A DNA stretch of 57,520 nt from positions 1 to 57,520 of the forward strand of contig JBKEEF010000014.1 of assembly GCA_047975765.1 (NCBI GenBank), given 5' to 3'. Position 1 is the first letter of the stretch. The number at the start of each line of letters is the position of its first letter. Made by a program: the position numbers and the translations under genes. The notes under the pieces are model-generated. The model was given only the letters and a program-made list of their open reading frames with translations. It was not told where the DNA came from and ran no database searches. The DNA is from JAQWBS01 sp047975765. GTDB lineage: Bacteria; Pseudomonadota; Alphaproteobacteria; RF32; CAG-239. Below are positions 16,705 through 26,263 of the stretch, piece after piece.

Positions 16705-18300
16705 ATGAAAATAAACATTCATTTCTCAAAAATTTTTTTGTTAGGGGTTTTAGGATTGCTGTCACCAAGTGTGGCTAATGCTCTGATTCCTACGCTTGAT
16801 GCGAGTAATGTTAAAAGTTCCGTTGAAACAAATGTCAACATTGTTAAACAGGCAAAAGAAATTCAGGATGTTAAGAAAATGTCTGGAGAAATTAATTCCA
16901 GTATTGGTTCTGTGACATCAAGTATTTCAAAATTCAAAAGTGAAAACTTGGATAAAATCCAAGAAAAAGCCGCAAAAATAAAAAAAGAAAAAGAAAGACT
17001 TGAAGAGAAAAAAGCTCAAATTGATAAAATTAGAGACGACATAGAAAAGCAAAAGCAAAGAGTTGAAGACGCAAAGGCGGAAGTCGAAGATTATAAAAAA
17101 CAAATTTCAGAGGCAAAAGAAGTTGCTGGAGGAATAGCAAATGAGTTTTCTTCTGTGACATCAGACGTTTCTTCTCTTGCAAATTCAGGGCTAAATTCAG
17201 CGGCTTCATCATTAGGTGTTTCTAATGAGCTTTCAAGTGCCACTTCGTTTGTCTCATCTCAAACAAAATCTTCATCTTCTAATTCATCATCAAGTGGTGT
17301 AGTTGAAAACTATGATGCTGAAGAGGACTCAACGGAAGATTATATTTCGTCTGATAACAAATCATATTCAACTGATGAAGCTGTTGAAGCGAGTGTAACA
17401 ACTGTTGCTCCCGTGCGAGCTGTATTTTCAAATGCTGTTGTGACAAATGCAGTTGCGACTGCCGTAGAAACAGGTGTTCAAGCATCAGAAGTGACAGGTC
17501 AAGTTATATTGAATGATACAGAAGAACAAAGCTTATCAACTGAAAATACCAATGTAGCAAAGATATCTGTTGGCGAGGTAAGTGATGAGGTTTTGGAAGA
17601 TGTTCGCACCGATGAAAATCAAGTCATTAAAAATCAAATTTCAGAAACAATTTCAAAAACAAACACGAGTGTCACTGCTCCAAATAGAAGTCGTAGAGTT
17701 CCTTTTGGATTGAAAATTAATAGCGACAAAGTGCTTCAAAAAGAAGAATTGAAAACAAATGAAAAACAATCATACAGATTTTCTGAGGAACTAATTTTTG
17801 CTCAAGTGAGTGCCGTTACAGGGTCAACAAAGGTTTATGATAACTACATTGACGGAAAATTTGCACTTTCATCAAAGTTTGTCAATCGTTGTGAAAAAAA
17901 TGCAGCTGATCTTTCAGATTATGATGCTTTGAAAAAATGCGTTGCAGATTTAGTTGCTTGTACAAATAATAGCAATGAAACAACTGCAGTTGCTTGTCGT
18001 GAAGAGCTGGATGAAATACTAAGTGACCAACTCTTAAGTACACTTTCAAACGCTCTTGAGAAGAAAAATGTTGCTTCAACATTTGAAACCAAGGTCGTTG
18101 AAAAAGTGGCAAAAGATGCAGCGGCTGCAAAAGATGAAAGATCAGATTTTACAGTGAATGCAACAATCAATGAAGAAATGATGAAGGTTATCAATGACAC
18201 AAATGATTTACTTGCTGCTCAGATAATTTTGAAGTCTATGGAAGGGTTTAGAGATATTAAACCGAGCAATTTAGATGTAGACACGACTTCGTCTAAATAA
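16705..18300 (+). CDS. Exported coiled-coil protein with a VirB5/TrbJ-like mature N-terminus
   Basis: 531 residues from the ATG at 16705, supported by TGGAGG five bases upstream. The signal peptide ends VANA and the mature protein begins LIPTLDASN. That start resembles the IPVIDAAN-type start of VirB5/TrbJ proteins. A charged coiled coil (about 75-150) is followed by a Ser-rich linker, a Thr/Val-rich acidic stretch and a C-terminal helical region with four cysteines around 395-435. It is encoded just after virB4, where virB5 is found in canonical operons. I infer a periplasmic or pilus-tip role; the family is not recognised beyond its first residues. Confidence 0.6.
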   Translation: MKINIHFSKIFLLGVLGLLSPSVANALIPTLDASNVKSSVETNVNIVKQAKEIQDVKKMSGEINSSIGSVTSSISKFKSENLDKIQEKAAKIKKEKERLEEKKAQIDKIRDDIEKQKQRVEDAKAEVEDYKKQISEAKEVAGGIANEFSSVTSDVSSLANSGLNSAASSLGVSNELSSATSFVSSQTKSSSSNSSSSGVVENYDAEEDSTEDYISSDNKSYSTDEAVEASVTTVAPVRAVFSNAVVTNAVATAVETGVQASEVTGQVILNDTEEQSLSTENTNVAKISVGEVSDEVLEDVRTDENQVIKNQISETISKTNTSVTAPNRSRRVPFGLKINSDKVLQKEELKTNEKQSYRFSEELIFAQVSAVTGSTKVYDNYIDGKFALSSKFVNRCEKNAADLSDYDALKKCVADLVACTNNSNETTAVACREELDEILSDQLLSTLSNALEKKNVASTFETKVVEKVAKDAAAAKDERSDFTVNATINEEMMKVINDTNDLLAAQIILKSMEGFRDIKPSNLDVDTTSSK

Positions 18301-18310
18301 GAGGTGGACC

Positions 18311-18955
18311 ATGAAAAAAAGTCTTTTAGCATTATTGATTTCTCTTGCGTTCTTAAGCTTTTCAAAAGAAGCTAAAGCAGACTTTTGTGCCATTACTTAT
18401 GTTTCTGGTCAAGTGACTGTTGCACAAGAATTTGTCCAAAATGGAGTGAGGTATGCTGATACTCAAATCACTGAGTTAAGAGAGTTGGCGAAATATGACC
18501 CAAGAAATCTTGTTGATATTGAAGCAGATTTTATTAAAATCCCAAAAATTACAAAACCTGATTTGTCTGTTCAAGGTTTTTTAGAGGATGTTAATAGCAC
18601 AGAAAAAACAAAAAAGAATTTAGAAGAAAATGTTCTTTCTCAAATCACAGTGGATACAGAGGAAACAACAAGAGTTTCACAACAACAAGAAATGGATAGA
18701 AAAAGCAAAAGAATGAAAGATTTTGCCGATTTATATGCTAAGGCACTTACCACAAGAACGAATATTGCAAGATCTGAACTGGAAGGAAAAGAACGAACCA
18801 GTTCCCAAAGTATCATAAAAAATACAAGTGCAGTAGATAATCGCACAATCGCAAGACTAAATAACATTCGTACAATGTCAGTTGGAAACGCAGAGTTTTT
18901 GCTTATGGATAGAAGTCGTCCATATAGTAATAAATCTGCAGATGAAGGAAACTAA
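18311..18955 (+). CDS. Exported protein of unknown function in the virB5 position
   Basis: 214 residues. The signal peptide is followed by cleavage at AKA|DFC, and the mature part is helical and charged with no obvious membrane segment. The ATG follows AGAGGTGG and the gene starts 10 bases after its neighbour, so the two are co-transcribed. I see no known domain. Its size and helical content are those of VirB5 (about 200-220 residues), but the sequence does not let me call it. Confidence 0.6.
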   Translation: MKKSLLALLISLAFLSFSKEAKADFCAITYVSGQVTVAQEFVQNGVRYADTQITELRELAKYDPRNLVDIEADFIKIPKITKPDLSVQGFLEDVNSTEKTKKNLEENVLSQITVDTEETTRVSQQQEMDRKSKRMKDFADLYAKALTTRTNIARSELEGKERTSSQSIIKNTSAVDNRTIARLNNIRTMSVGNAEFLLMDRSRPYSNKSADEGN

Positions 18956-18957
18956 TT

Positions 18958-20148
18958 ATGATTACTAGAAAAATGAAAATATTAGTCATAAGTTTTTGTA
19001 TTCTTTTCTCTTGGAGAATTGAACAAAGTTTTGCTGGAATTCCAACAGTGGATGCACCTAATACTGTGGGTGAGGTAGTTCAAAATGTGACCAATTTTGT
19101 GAAAAAAACAAATGAAAAACTCAAAGATGCTCAAAATAAAATTATGGGTAAATTCATTGGAAAAATTGAAGAAGCTAAAAAATATGCAGAAACTCAAAAG
19201 GCAAGGTTAGACGCGGAAGTTTCTAGTGTGAAATCAACAGTTGATGATGCAAAAAGTTCAGTAAATGAAGTTAAAAATACTGCTGAAGGATATAAAGCAG
19301 AAGCTGAAAATGCAATAAACGAAAAAAAGAAATATGCAGAATATGCAGCGGCGAAAACTCAAAAAGTTAGTGTTGAAAGTTCTTACAAAGAAGCTGTTCA
19401 AGCTCAAAATGAAAATTATAATGCGCAAGTTGCCGCTATTGATCAAAATATTGCAACGATAAGAAGTGAAATGTCTGCGGAAGGCATAACCGAAGATAGA
19501 AAAAAGGCTCTCGAAGAGAACATTGTTCAACTTGAGCTTTCAAAGCAAAATTTAGCTGATGAAAATCAAACATTTCTTGTCTCTTTAGCAGAAGAAAGAG
19601 ATGCAACTTTGGTGCCTTTAGAAGAAACAATATCTTCACTCGAAAGTGAGTTAAAAGCCAGTGGCTTGAATAAACTTGAAGGTGAATTTAATAAGATTGT
19701 TGATACAAAAGATCCAACAGCTCCGCTCAAAGAAGTTAGTGAGAAAGCTTTTACAGATGCTGAATCGACAGAGAATATTACGAAGGTCAAAACTTGGAGA
19801 AGAAATAGTTTTGCGGATGATAAAATTTCTGCGATGAGCGACGCACTTCGTTCTCTTAATGAAATTTCCACACAGAGTAAAAAAGTGAGTGATCCTGATG
19901 TTGGTGTTTCAAGTGGTGTTCATCTCACAGAAGGATTTAGCTCTGCTGTGACAATTTCAAATGATGTGAAGATTGAGCAGGCAAAAGCAATGCTGAGTTA
20001 TAATAAGCAACTCATTAGTATGTTAAAATTGAAAACTTCAGAACAACTTGCAAATTCAACAATCAATAAAATAAATGAAAAGCAAGATTTGAATAATTTT
20101 AGTTTGGATAGTTATAACTATGAGGTTGTGTGTGGAGGGAGCAAGTGA
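18958..20148 (+). CDS. Exported coiled-coil protein, paralogous start to the 16705 gene
   Basis: 396 residues. The signal sequence ends near SFA and the mature protein begins GIPTVDAPN, echoing LIPTLDASN of the 16705 product and VirB5/TrbJ starts. Residues 40-225 are a long Lys/Glu/Ala coiled coil, and the C-terminal 100 residues are helical and less charged, ending in VCGGSK. The stop codon TGA overlaps the next ATG by one base (TGATG). It is probably a second VirB5-like periplasmic subunit; this is inference from the first residues and gene position. Confidence 0.6.
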   Translation: MITRKMKILVISFCILFSWRIEQSFAGIPTVDAPNTVGEVVQNVTNFVKKTNEKLKDAQNKIMGKFIGKIEEAKKYAETQKARLDAEVSSVKSTVDDAKSSVNEVKNTAEGYKAEAENAINEKKKYAEYAAAKTQKVSVESSYKEAVQAQNENYNAQVAAIDQNIATIRSEMSAEGITEDRKKALEENIVQLELSKQNLADENQTFLVSLAEERDATLVPLEETISSLESELKASGLNKLEGEFNKIVDTKDPTAPLKEVSEKAFTDAESTENITKVKTWRRNSFADDKISAMSDALRSLNEISTQSKKVSDPDVGVSSGVHLTEGFSSAVTISNDVKIEQAKAMLSYNKQLISMLKLKTSEQLANSTINKINEKQDLNNFSLDSYNYEVVCGGSK

Positions 20149-23100
20149 TGAAAAAGATAGTAAGTTTTTTATATCTGTTTACAGCTGTTTTCCTTTTATC
20201 TGGCATTAAAAATGCAGATGCTCTTATTATTGATAAAATTTTAAAAAGAGCAGGAACACCGACTACAAAATTGACAACAATTGTTCCAAAAGCATTCAAC
20301 TCAGTTGTGGTCACAACAACAGTCACAACCGTTAAAAGCTCTCTTGATACGATCAAGGAAGTTAAGAAACTTGGTGGTGTCAATTTCAAAAATCTTGATG
20401 AAGTTGGTTCTGCTATTAGTAGCTTGAATGTTGGGAAGACTGGTGCGACTAAAATAAATACTGCAGCCAAAAAAATCACAGAATCAAAAGTTGCTGATAT
20501 TTATGATGAAAAATCAGTTTCTAATGCAGTTTATAAACTTTTCCTCGTTCAGCCAAGTTCAGATGAAAAAATGATAATTTGTTATAATGAGCAAAGAGAA
20601 CTGTTTTACAAAGACACTGTCGCAGAAATTTATACAATTGTTCGTGAAGTTGAAAAAAAACTTCCTGAAATTGAAAAAGAATTAGCTGCTACAGAAGAAT
20701 TGTTGAAAAATGGTGGTGGTGCAGTTGGTGATTTAGACAGCAACCAAGTTGCACTTGACGTGGGATATCAGTCTTCAGAACTTTTAGATCGTGTTGTTCG
20801 TATGACAGAAGAATTGACAGCACTTCAGCTCCAATTTGAAATGACTGTTGCTATGCAAGATAGTCTTGTTCCTCTGACAAAAAAAGAAGCGGATGAAATC
20901 AAAAATTCTGAAACTAAAAAAACAGAAAAAACGTCTAGCCTCTGGCTTGGAAATAAATTTGCTTCAAGTTCTCAACTTGTCTTTGCACAGTTGAGTAAAG
21001 AAGATGATTTTGATATGGATAAATTCACAACTTATGAAGCAAAAAAAGCTCCTGAATCAAACATCAAATCACCTTTTGCTGGAAGTGAAAACAGCTTAGA
21101 TGCGGTCAAAAATATTGCAGAACTTAAAAGAGACCTCACAGATGCTTTGGTAATGCATAATGTGAGTACATCACTATCAAGCTATAGAGATATTTTTAAT
21201 GAATATGAGAAGATGAAAAAGCTTCATACAAAATCATTGGAAATGCTTTCTTATTCTGATCAGTGTGCAATTGATTATTTAGGAAAGTATTATAACAATT
21301 CTGAACAGGTTTGGTCTGGGGGGGATTTAGGCGCACTTGTAAATCAAGAAAACATGCGCAAGGGGATTTCTAAATGGCTGATAGATACATATCAAGTTGC
21401 GAAAGCTCAACTTGTAACAGATACTGCATCACTTGAAGATAGTGTGTCTGCAACGCTTGATAGTTCAATTGATGTTAAAAATATGGATAATGCACAAAAA
21501 GGTGCAGAAAAACACGTTGCTTCTCAGGACTTGGAAAATTCATTAAGTGGTTCTCAACTTGATGAATATAACATAACAGGTCGTAGTGTTCAGATGTTAC
21601 CTTGGAAAGTTGGTGCAGAAATTTCAAAAAGTTTAGCTCAAGATCAATATAATGAGCAAAAGTGGGGAATACCTGTTAAACCTTTCCCTCTTTGGAATGA
21701 CCAAAAAAAGTTTTATGACTTATACATAGACTCAAAATATACCAATATTGTTGACTATTTTAATTATGCCGACTTGAGAGATGTTGAGCTTGGAATTGCT
21801 AAGGGAATTAATAAGGAAAAAGGCGAAGAAGCTGATGCGGAATATAAAAAACAATCAGCGGAAAAAAATGGTAAGTGGTATAATAATTTAATGACAGCAG
21901 CTTCATCAGGTTCCTACAAGAGAGCAGATACAGATGAAGAATGGTATGTTGATGCTAGAAATAAAATTCTAGGTATGGCAAAAAATGAGAAAACTTTATC
22001 TGATAGAAAAGAAGAATTAAGAAAGAAAAAACAGACTAAAGAAGTCATTGCCGAGCTTGCTGATATTTCGCAAAATGAAAGTTGGCTTAAAAACTATAAA
22101 ACAGCTTTAGAAAAAGTAATCACTGTGGAAGAGCTTGCACAAGCGCTTTCTTCAGAACTTGATAAGGTTCGCGAAAAAGAAGATACATCTGAAAAAGATG
22201 CGGATGAAATTTATGCTTTGTTTGACAAAGAGATTTTGCAAATCAGAGCTGAAAGAGAAGCCGCTATGCTTCCATATAATGTGAAAATCGAGAACAATAA
22301 TAAAGAACTAAAAGAAGTCAAAACAAAGATTTCAAACTACAATAAAGCGATTAATATTGAGGAAGAAGCAAAAATTGAGGCTCAGGAAGGTGAAACAACT
22401 TATAAGTCAACGCTTGATACAGTATCCCTCAATAAGACAGTTACTGAACTCAAGAAAACAAGAGAAAAACTTGAAAAAGCAATAAATGAAGATGTTGCTA
22501 AGGTTAAAGAAGTTAAAAATGATTATGATAAAAAATTAGCAGATAAGGAACAAGAACTTCAAGAAAAACTCAATAGAATTTCTGACTCGTACAAAGACAG
22601 TAGTTATGCATCTATTACAGATGTACTTAATGATGGTTTGAAGGCAGGATTAAAAGCTAAAGCTACGGGAGCGCCTGATCTTATAGCAAACTTGGCAAAA
22701 GCGACATCAATTTTGACAGAAATAAGAAATTATGCTGCAGATGCAGTAAGCCGTACCAGAAATGCTATTTTTGCACTTGATGAAGAACTCTATTATCCAA
22801 GAAGCAACCCTCTTGTGGTTGAAGAACATAAGAAGATGATTGAAGAATTGAAGTCCATTTCTTATGACAAATTCACTTCATTTGCTTCTAAATTAGATAT
22901 TTCAACTTCTCTTTTCAAAATTGCAGTTGAAGCTGTGAATAAATATCTCATTTCACAAGTCTGTGGAGATGATTCATGTTTGGTAGTCGATGATGACTAT
23001 TTTGTTGGCATTGTGAGCAAAGCAAGAGATTTCAAAGCTCCAAAATCACCATTTGTTGAATTTTTACCTCCAGTAAGAGAAGCATTTTATTTTGATGCTG

Positions 23101-24356
23101 TAAATTATGAAAATCTATTCAATAACAAAAATTATGTTGATGCATATGTTGAATGCAGCGAAATGAATAAGTCTGGTGATATAGTTAGTGATGTCAAAGT
23201 GACTGTTGAATATAAGAAAGATCCTTTAAATCCACTCGGACCACTAGTTCCTGTTCAAATGTGCAAATTCAAAAAATATTATGTTTCTAAAACGGAATTT
23301 TTGGAATCTGAGACTTATTTACCACAAGTTTGGCAAAGAGTTTTGACTGGCAGGGCGTTTGTTGAGAGAGATATCAATCTTAAAGATTTCTTGAGTCCTG
23401 ACACAGGGGATAATGCTTTCAAAAAGATAGCAACTATTGCAGAAAACAATGCGGCAGCAAATGCTGATTTTCTCAGAGGAGGACGTTATCCTTGTCAAAT
23501 TTCTGGTGTAGTTGTTGATGTTTCTGATGCAGCAAAATATGTTATTCCTGTTGAAGCGATTGCTGAGCTTCCAACATGTCAAAACATTTCTTTAGATAAA
23601 AGATCATATTACTATAATGTCAGAGATATTGAAAATGATGTAACAACTTCAATAGGAAATGGCGAAACACAAAAAAGATTTTCTGGAAGTGAACTTGGTT
23701 TTATATTCTCATCTGATGAAAAAGGCTATTTGTTCTTTAAGAATACAGTTCAAAGTGTTTTCGAAAGAGTTGTGGAAATTAATAAGAAAGTTGAAGAAGG
23801 AAAAGAGCATAATCCTGATATGAAAGATATCATTTATGGAAACTCATTGCTCAATGTGAGTCAATTTGGAGATTTCTTGGATATGGCAGCGAATGAAAAA
23901 GAATATCTCAAGAATGAACAGGAGCTTAAAATTGCGGTTGATGAAGCAAAAGAAGCTTTGTTTTCAGCACTCCGAGCAACAGGACTTGAACCTCAAGAAG
24001 ATTTGAACTTAGCGAATGATGAAGACTATAATTTAGTAAAAAGAACTTTACATAGTAAAAAAGTTGAAATAATAAATGATGTTATGAGAAAAGCACAAAG
24101 TTATAAAGATCTTGTTCTGAATGAAGTTGTTAGCGAGAGAATGGATGAAATTACATCTCTATCAACGTCTTTGATTCAAGACAATGAAGAAGTTGTATCT
24201 TTATCTTTTGTTCCGATAACTTCGGCTGATCTTGCGGAGAAAATTAAAACGGAAGAAGTGAATGCGAAAGTTCGTGAATCTCACAAAAAACAAGCTGATG
24301 AAGCATTTGCAAAAGAACTTGAAAGAATGGTAAGACCATATTGTGCATCATATTAG
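20148..24356 (+). CDS. Giant exported coiled-coil protein of the secretion operon (1402 residues)
   Basis: The ATG at 20148 follows GGAGGG and overlaps the previous stop. The signal peptide ends NADA|LII. A Val/Thr-rich N-terminal segment is followed by several coiled-coil blocks (about 150-245, 600-820 and 1240-1380). A more globular, Cys-containing region lies around 930-1130, with QVCGDDSCLV, ECSEM, VQMCKF and PCQISG; these cysteines could form disulfides in the periplasm. There is no hydrophobic anchor beyond the signal peptide and no cell-wall or autotransporter signature. It is more than six times the size of VirB5. I do not recognise the family. Confidence 0.7.
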   Translation: MKKIVSFLYLFTAVFLLSGIKNADALIIDKILKRAGTPTTKLTTIVPKAFNSVVVTTTVTTVKSSLDTIKEVKKLGGVNFKNLDEVGSAISSLNVGKTGATKINTAAKKITESKVADIYDEKSVSNAVYKLFLVQPSSDEKMIICYNEQRELFYKDTVAEIYTIVREVEKKLPEIEKELAATEELLKNGGGAVGDLDSNQVALDVGYQSSELLDRVVRMTEELTALQLQFEMTVAMQDSLVPLTKKEADEIKNSETKKTEKTSSLWLGNKFASSSQLVFAQLSKEDDFDMDKFTTYEAKKAPESNIKSPFAGSENSLDAVKNIAELKRDLTDALVMHNVSTSLSSYRDIFNEYEKMKKLHTKSLEMLSYSDQCAIDYLGKYYNNSEQVWSGGDLGALVNQENMRKGISKWLIDTYQVAKAQLVTDTASLEDSVSATLDSSIDVKNMDNAQKGAEKHVASQDLENSLSGSQLDEYNITGRSVQMLPWKVGAEISKSLAQDQYNEQKWGIPVKPFPLWNDQKKFYDLYIDSKYTNIVDYFNYADLRDVELGIAKGINKEKGEEADAEYKKQSAEKNGKWYNNLMTAASSGSYKRADTDEEWYVDARNKILGMAKNEKTLSDRKEELRKKKQTKEVIAELADISQNESWLKNYKTALEKVITVEELAQALSSELDKVREKEDTSEKDADEIYALFDKEILQIRAEREAAMLPYNVKIENNNKELKEVKTKISNYNKAINIEEEAKIEAQEGETTYKSTLDTVSLNKTVTELKKTREKLEKAINEDVAKVKEVKNDYDKKLADKEQELQEKLNRISDSYKDSSYASITDVLNDGLKAGLKAKATGAPDLIANLAKATSILTEIRNYAADAVSRTRNAIFALDEELYYPRSNPLVVEEHKKMIEELKSISYDKFTSFASKLDISTSLFKIAVEAVNKYLISQVCGDDSCLVVDDDYFVGIVSKARDFKAPKSPFVEFLPPVREAFYFDAVNYENLFNNKNYVDAYVECSEMNKSGDIVSDVKVTVEYKKDPLNPLGPLVPVQMCKFKKYYVSKTEFLESETYLPQVWQRVLTGRAFVERDINLKDFLSPDTGDNAFKKIATIAENNAAANADFLRGGRYPCQISGVVVDVSDAAKYVIPVEAIAELPTCQNISLDKRSYYYNVRDIENDVTTSIGNGETQKRFSGSELGFIFSSDEKGYLFFKNTVQSVFERVVEINKKVEEGKEHNPDMKDIIYGNSLLNVSQFGDFLDMAANEKEYLKNEQELKIAVDEAKEALFSALRATGLEPQEDLNLANDEDYNLVKRTLHSKKVEIINDVMRKAQSYKDLVLNEVVSERMDEITSLSTSLIQDNEEVVSLSFVPITSADLAEKIKTEEVNAKVRESHKKQADEAFAKELERMVRPYCASY

Positions 24357-24367
24357 AGAGAGAATGA

Positions 24368-25123
24368 ATGTTAGAAAACAAAATATTAAGTGGTGCTACA
24401 AAGATATTTTCACTTCCCAAAAGGGATAAAGATGCCGAAGATGTGTCTTTTATTAGTGGATACAAAGAGGTTCAGTCTTCTAAACTGAATTATTATATTT
24501 GGTTGTCTCGTTTTTTCATTTTGTTTAGTGTGATTTCTTTGGCGATTTTTACAATGGCGTCATTGACCATTTTTAATCTTGCACCTAAAGTCCAAGTCGA
24601 ACCTTTTTTGGTTATTGAGCAAAATGATTCAAATGGGATTGTTCGAAATGAGGCAATCAGTAAAAACATGGTTTCTATAAATCAATTTATGGAAATATAC
24701 ATCAAGCAATATGTTTTACTCAGAAACACAATTATCAGTGATGAAAGAGAAATGCAAACCAGATGGTTTCCAGGTGGTATGGTTAATATGTATTCTTCAG
24801 GTCCTGTTTTTGCAGAATTTGATAAATATAGAGAAGGTGTTTGGCAACTCATTAGAGATTTACAGATGTCTCGTGAGGTTGAAATTATCTCTGTTACAAA
24901 ACTTGATGAAAAGAGTAAAATTTGGAAAGTTGATTTTAAGACGTATGATTTGACAAACGATAGAAGAGACCCAAAAACAAAAGCAATTATTGTTACCACC
25001 AGATATTGGACAGCATCTATCACACCATATTTTATTCCAGAAAGATATTTCATGGGTTTAAGGTTACTTAATCCTCTTGGTTTTACTGTTACAAGATATT
25101 CTCAAACCGAAGTTGAGATGTAG
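24368..25123 (+). CDS. virB8: VirB8-like inner-membrane protein 1
   Basis: 251 residues. A cytoplasmic N-terminus of ~45 residues precedes one transmembrane helix (about 45-68). The periplasmic domain (about 80-245) has the VirB8 NTF2-like pattern, including YVLLRNT, EMQTRWFPGG, VDFKTYD and a WTASI strand followed by NPLGFTV near the end. VirB8 nucleates the inner-membrane complex. It aligns clearly with the second VirB8 at 25525. The ribosome site is weak (AGAGAGAGA) and an overlapping ATG at 24364 is out of frame. Confidence 0.9.
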   Translation: MLENKILSGATKIFSLPKRDKDAEDVSFISGYKEVQSSKLNYYIWLSRFFILFSVISLAIFTMASLTIFNLAPKVQVEPFLVIEQNDSNGIVRNEAISKNMVSINQFMEIYIKQYVLLRNTIISDEREMQTRWFPGGMVNMYSSGPVFAEFDKYREGVWQLIRDLQMSREVEIISVTKLDEKSKIWKVDFKTYDLTNDRRDPKTKAIIVTTRYWTASITPYFIPERYFMGLRLLNPLGFTVTRYSQTEVEM

Positions 25124-25270
25124 TAAAACCCTTATAAATTCTATTATCCCTAATTTACTTTTAATTAATTCTTTCTATTCTATAATAAAATAGAGAGAGT
25201 TTAATAATGCAAAGCTTTTCGCATTAGGAAATAAGTTGCAATAAGATGTAGTGTAAAATGAAAGTTTTCT

Positions 25271-25298
25271 TTGAAAATATAGAATTTTATATTATTCT
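25271..25298 (+). promoter_or_regulatory. Candidate internal promoter before virB7
   Basis: TTGAAA (25271-25276) and TATTCT (25293-25298) are separated by 16 bases, with virB7 starting 27 bases later. They lie at the end of a 201-base gap (25124-25324), the only sizeable gap in the virB3-virB11 run, which is otherwise AT-rich and empty. Confidence 0.35.
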
Positions 25299-25324
25299 AG
25301 TACTTATTTATTTGGAGGGTATAA

Positions 25325-25507
25325 ATGAAATATATTGTTTTAGTGTTGGTTTTGATGTTGTCAGCTTGCAGCATCTTTGGCTCATATTATGAAGCAGAAC
25401 CAATCGGAATTGGTAAAGGTGTGGATGAATTAAAACTTTCACCTTGTGCTTGCATGCACCTTGATTTGCCAAAAAACTTACCAGATTGGTATGTTGAGGT
25501 AATCTAG
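25325..25507 (+). CDS. virB7: VirB7-like small lipoprotein
   Basis: 60 residues. The hydrophobic leader has lipobox LSAC, and the mature peptide of about 45 residues ends LPKNLPDWYVEVI. Two further cysteines (SPCACMH) could cross-link to VirB9, as in Agrobacterium VirB7-VirB9. Size, lipobox and position between two virB8 genes and upstream of virB9 support VirB7. TTTGGAGGG provides a strong ribosome site. Confidence 0.75.
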   Translation: MKYIVLVLVLMLSACSIFGSYYEAEPIGIGKGVDELKLSPCACMHLDLPKNLPDWYVEVI

Positions 25508-25524
25508 TTTTTTAAGGAATTGAA

Positions 25525-26253
25525 ATGGTTGAAAGACTAAATGGTGGAAGCAATGTTGATCAAAAACTAATTGGAGAAAATTCTCCAAAGAAAAGAGTTG
25601 CCGCAAATCAAGATACAATAGTAGTCAATGTTGCCGAAAAAAGATATTTATGGACTGCCAGAGCTTTTGCAATTATCACAGCTATAAGTTTGTGTTGCAA
25701 TTTTATTTTGCTTTTAACAATCAACCAAATTGTTCCTCTTTACCGTGTTGAACCATTTCTTCTTACATTCCAAAATAAAGATGAACAAGTTTATAATATT
25801 AGATTAATTGGAACAGCACTTGAAGATGAAAAAGTTATTTCAGAGGTTTTTGTGAGAGAATATGTACTCCTCCGCTCAACTTTTGACACAGATATCACTG
25901 AAATGGAAAATAGATGGACACAGGGTGGTCCATTACAAGAAATGTCATCTAATGTGGTTTATTCAGATTTTCTTAAAAATACAGCCTCTAAAGCTTTGGA
26001 AGTTATTAAAAAAAGAAACTTAAAAAGAAATATTAGAATCATAACAGTCAATGAACTAAGTCGTGGTTTATGGCAAGTTGAGTATGAAGCGCAAGATATG
26101 TTCCCATCTTCTGTAAAACCAGAGATAAGTTATTGGACAGCATCATTAAAAATTAGATACAGAAATAAAACAGTGAAATATGCAGATAGAATGAAAAATC
26201 CTGTAGGGTTCACTGTTGAAACATATTCATTAACAAAGAATAAAATTAATTAG
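25525..26253 (+). CDS. virB8: VirB8-like inner-membrane protein 2
   Basis: 242 residues with a ~43-residue cytoplasmic N-terminus, one transmembrane helix (about 44-66) and a periplasmic VirB8 domain. It shares YVLLRST, EMENRW, GG and MSS with the first VirB8, and SYWTASLKIRY and NPVGFTVETY near the end. Duplicated VirB8 subunits are known in the Rickettsiales rvh system. The two copies are diverged enough to have separate roles, perhaps forming hetero-oligomers. The start follows AAGGAA. Confidence 0.88.
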   Translation: MVERLNGGSNVDQKLIGENSPKKRVAANQDTIVVNVAEKRYLWTARAFAIITAISLCCNFILLLTINQIVPLYRVEPFLLTFQNKDEQVYNIRLIGTALEDEKVISEVFVREYVLLRSTFDTDITEMENRWTQGGPLQEMSSNVVYSDFLKNTASKALEVIKKRNLKRNIRIITVNELSRGLWQVEYEAQDMFPSSVKPEISYWTASLKIRYRNKTVKYADRMKNPVGFTVETYSLTKNKIN

Positions 26254-26263
26254 GGTTGAAGCA

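Noticed and set aside
25124..25324. A tRNA or small RNA in the gap before virB7
   Set aside because: No cloverleaf or T-loop sequence and no terminator; only AT-rich DNA with a promoter-like pair.
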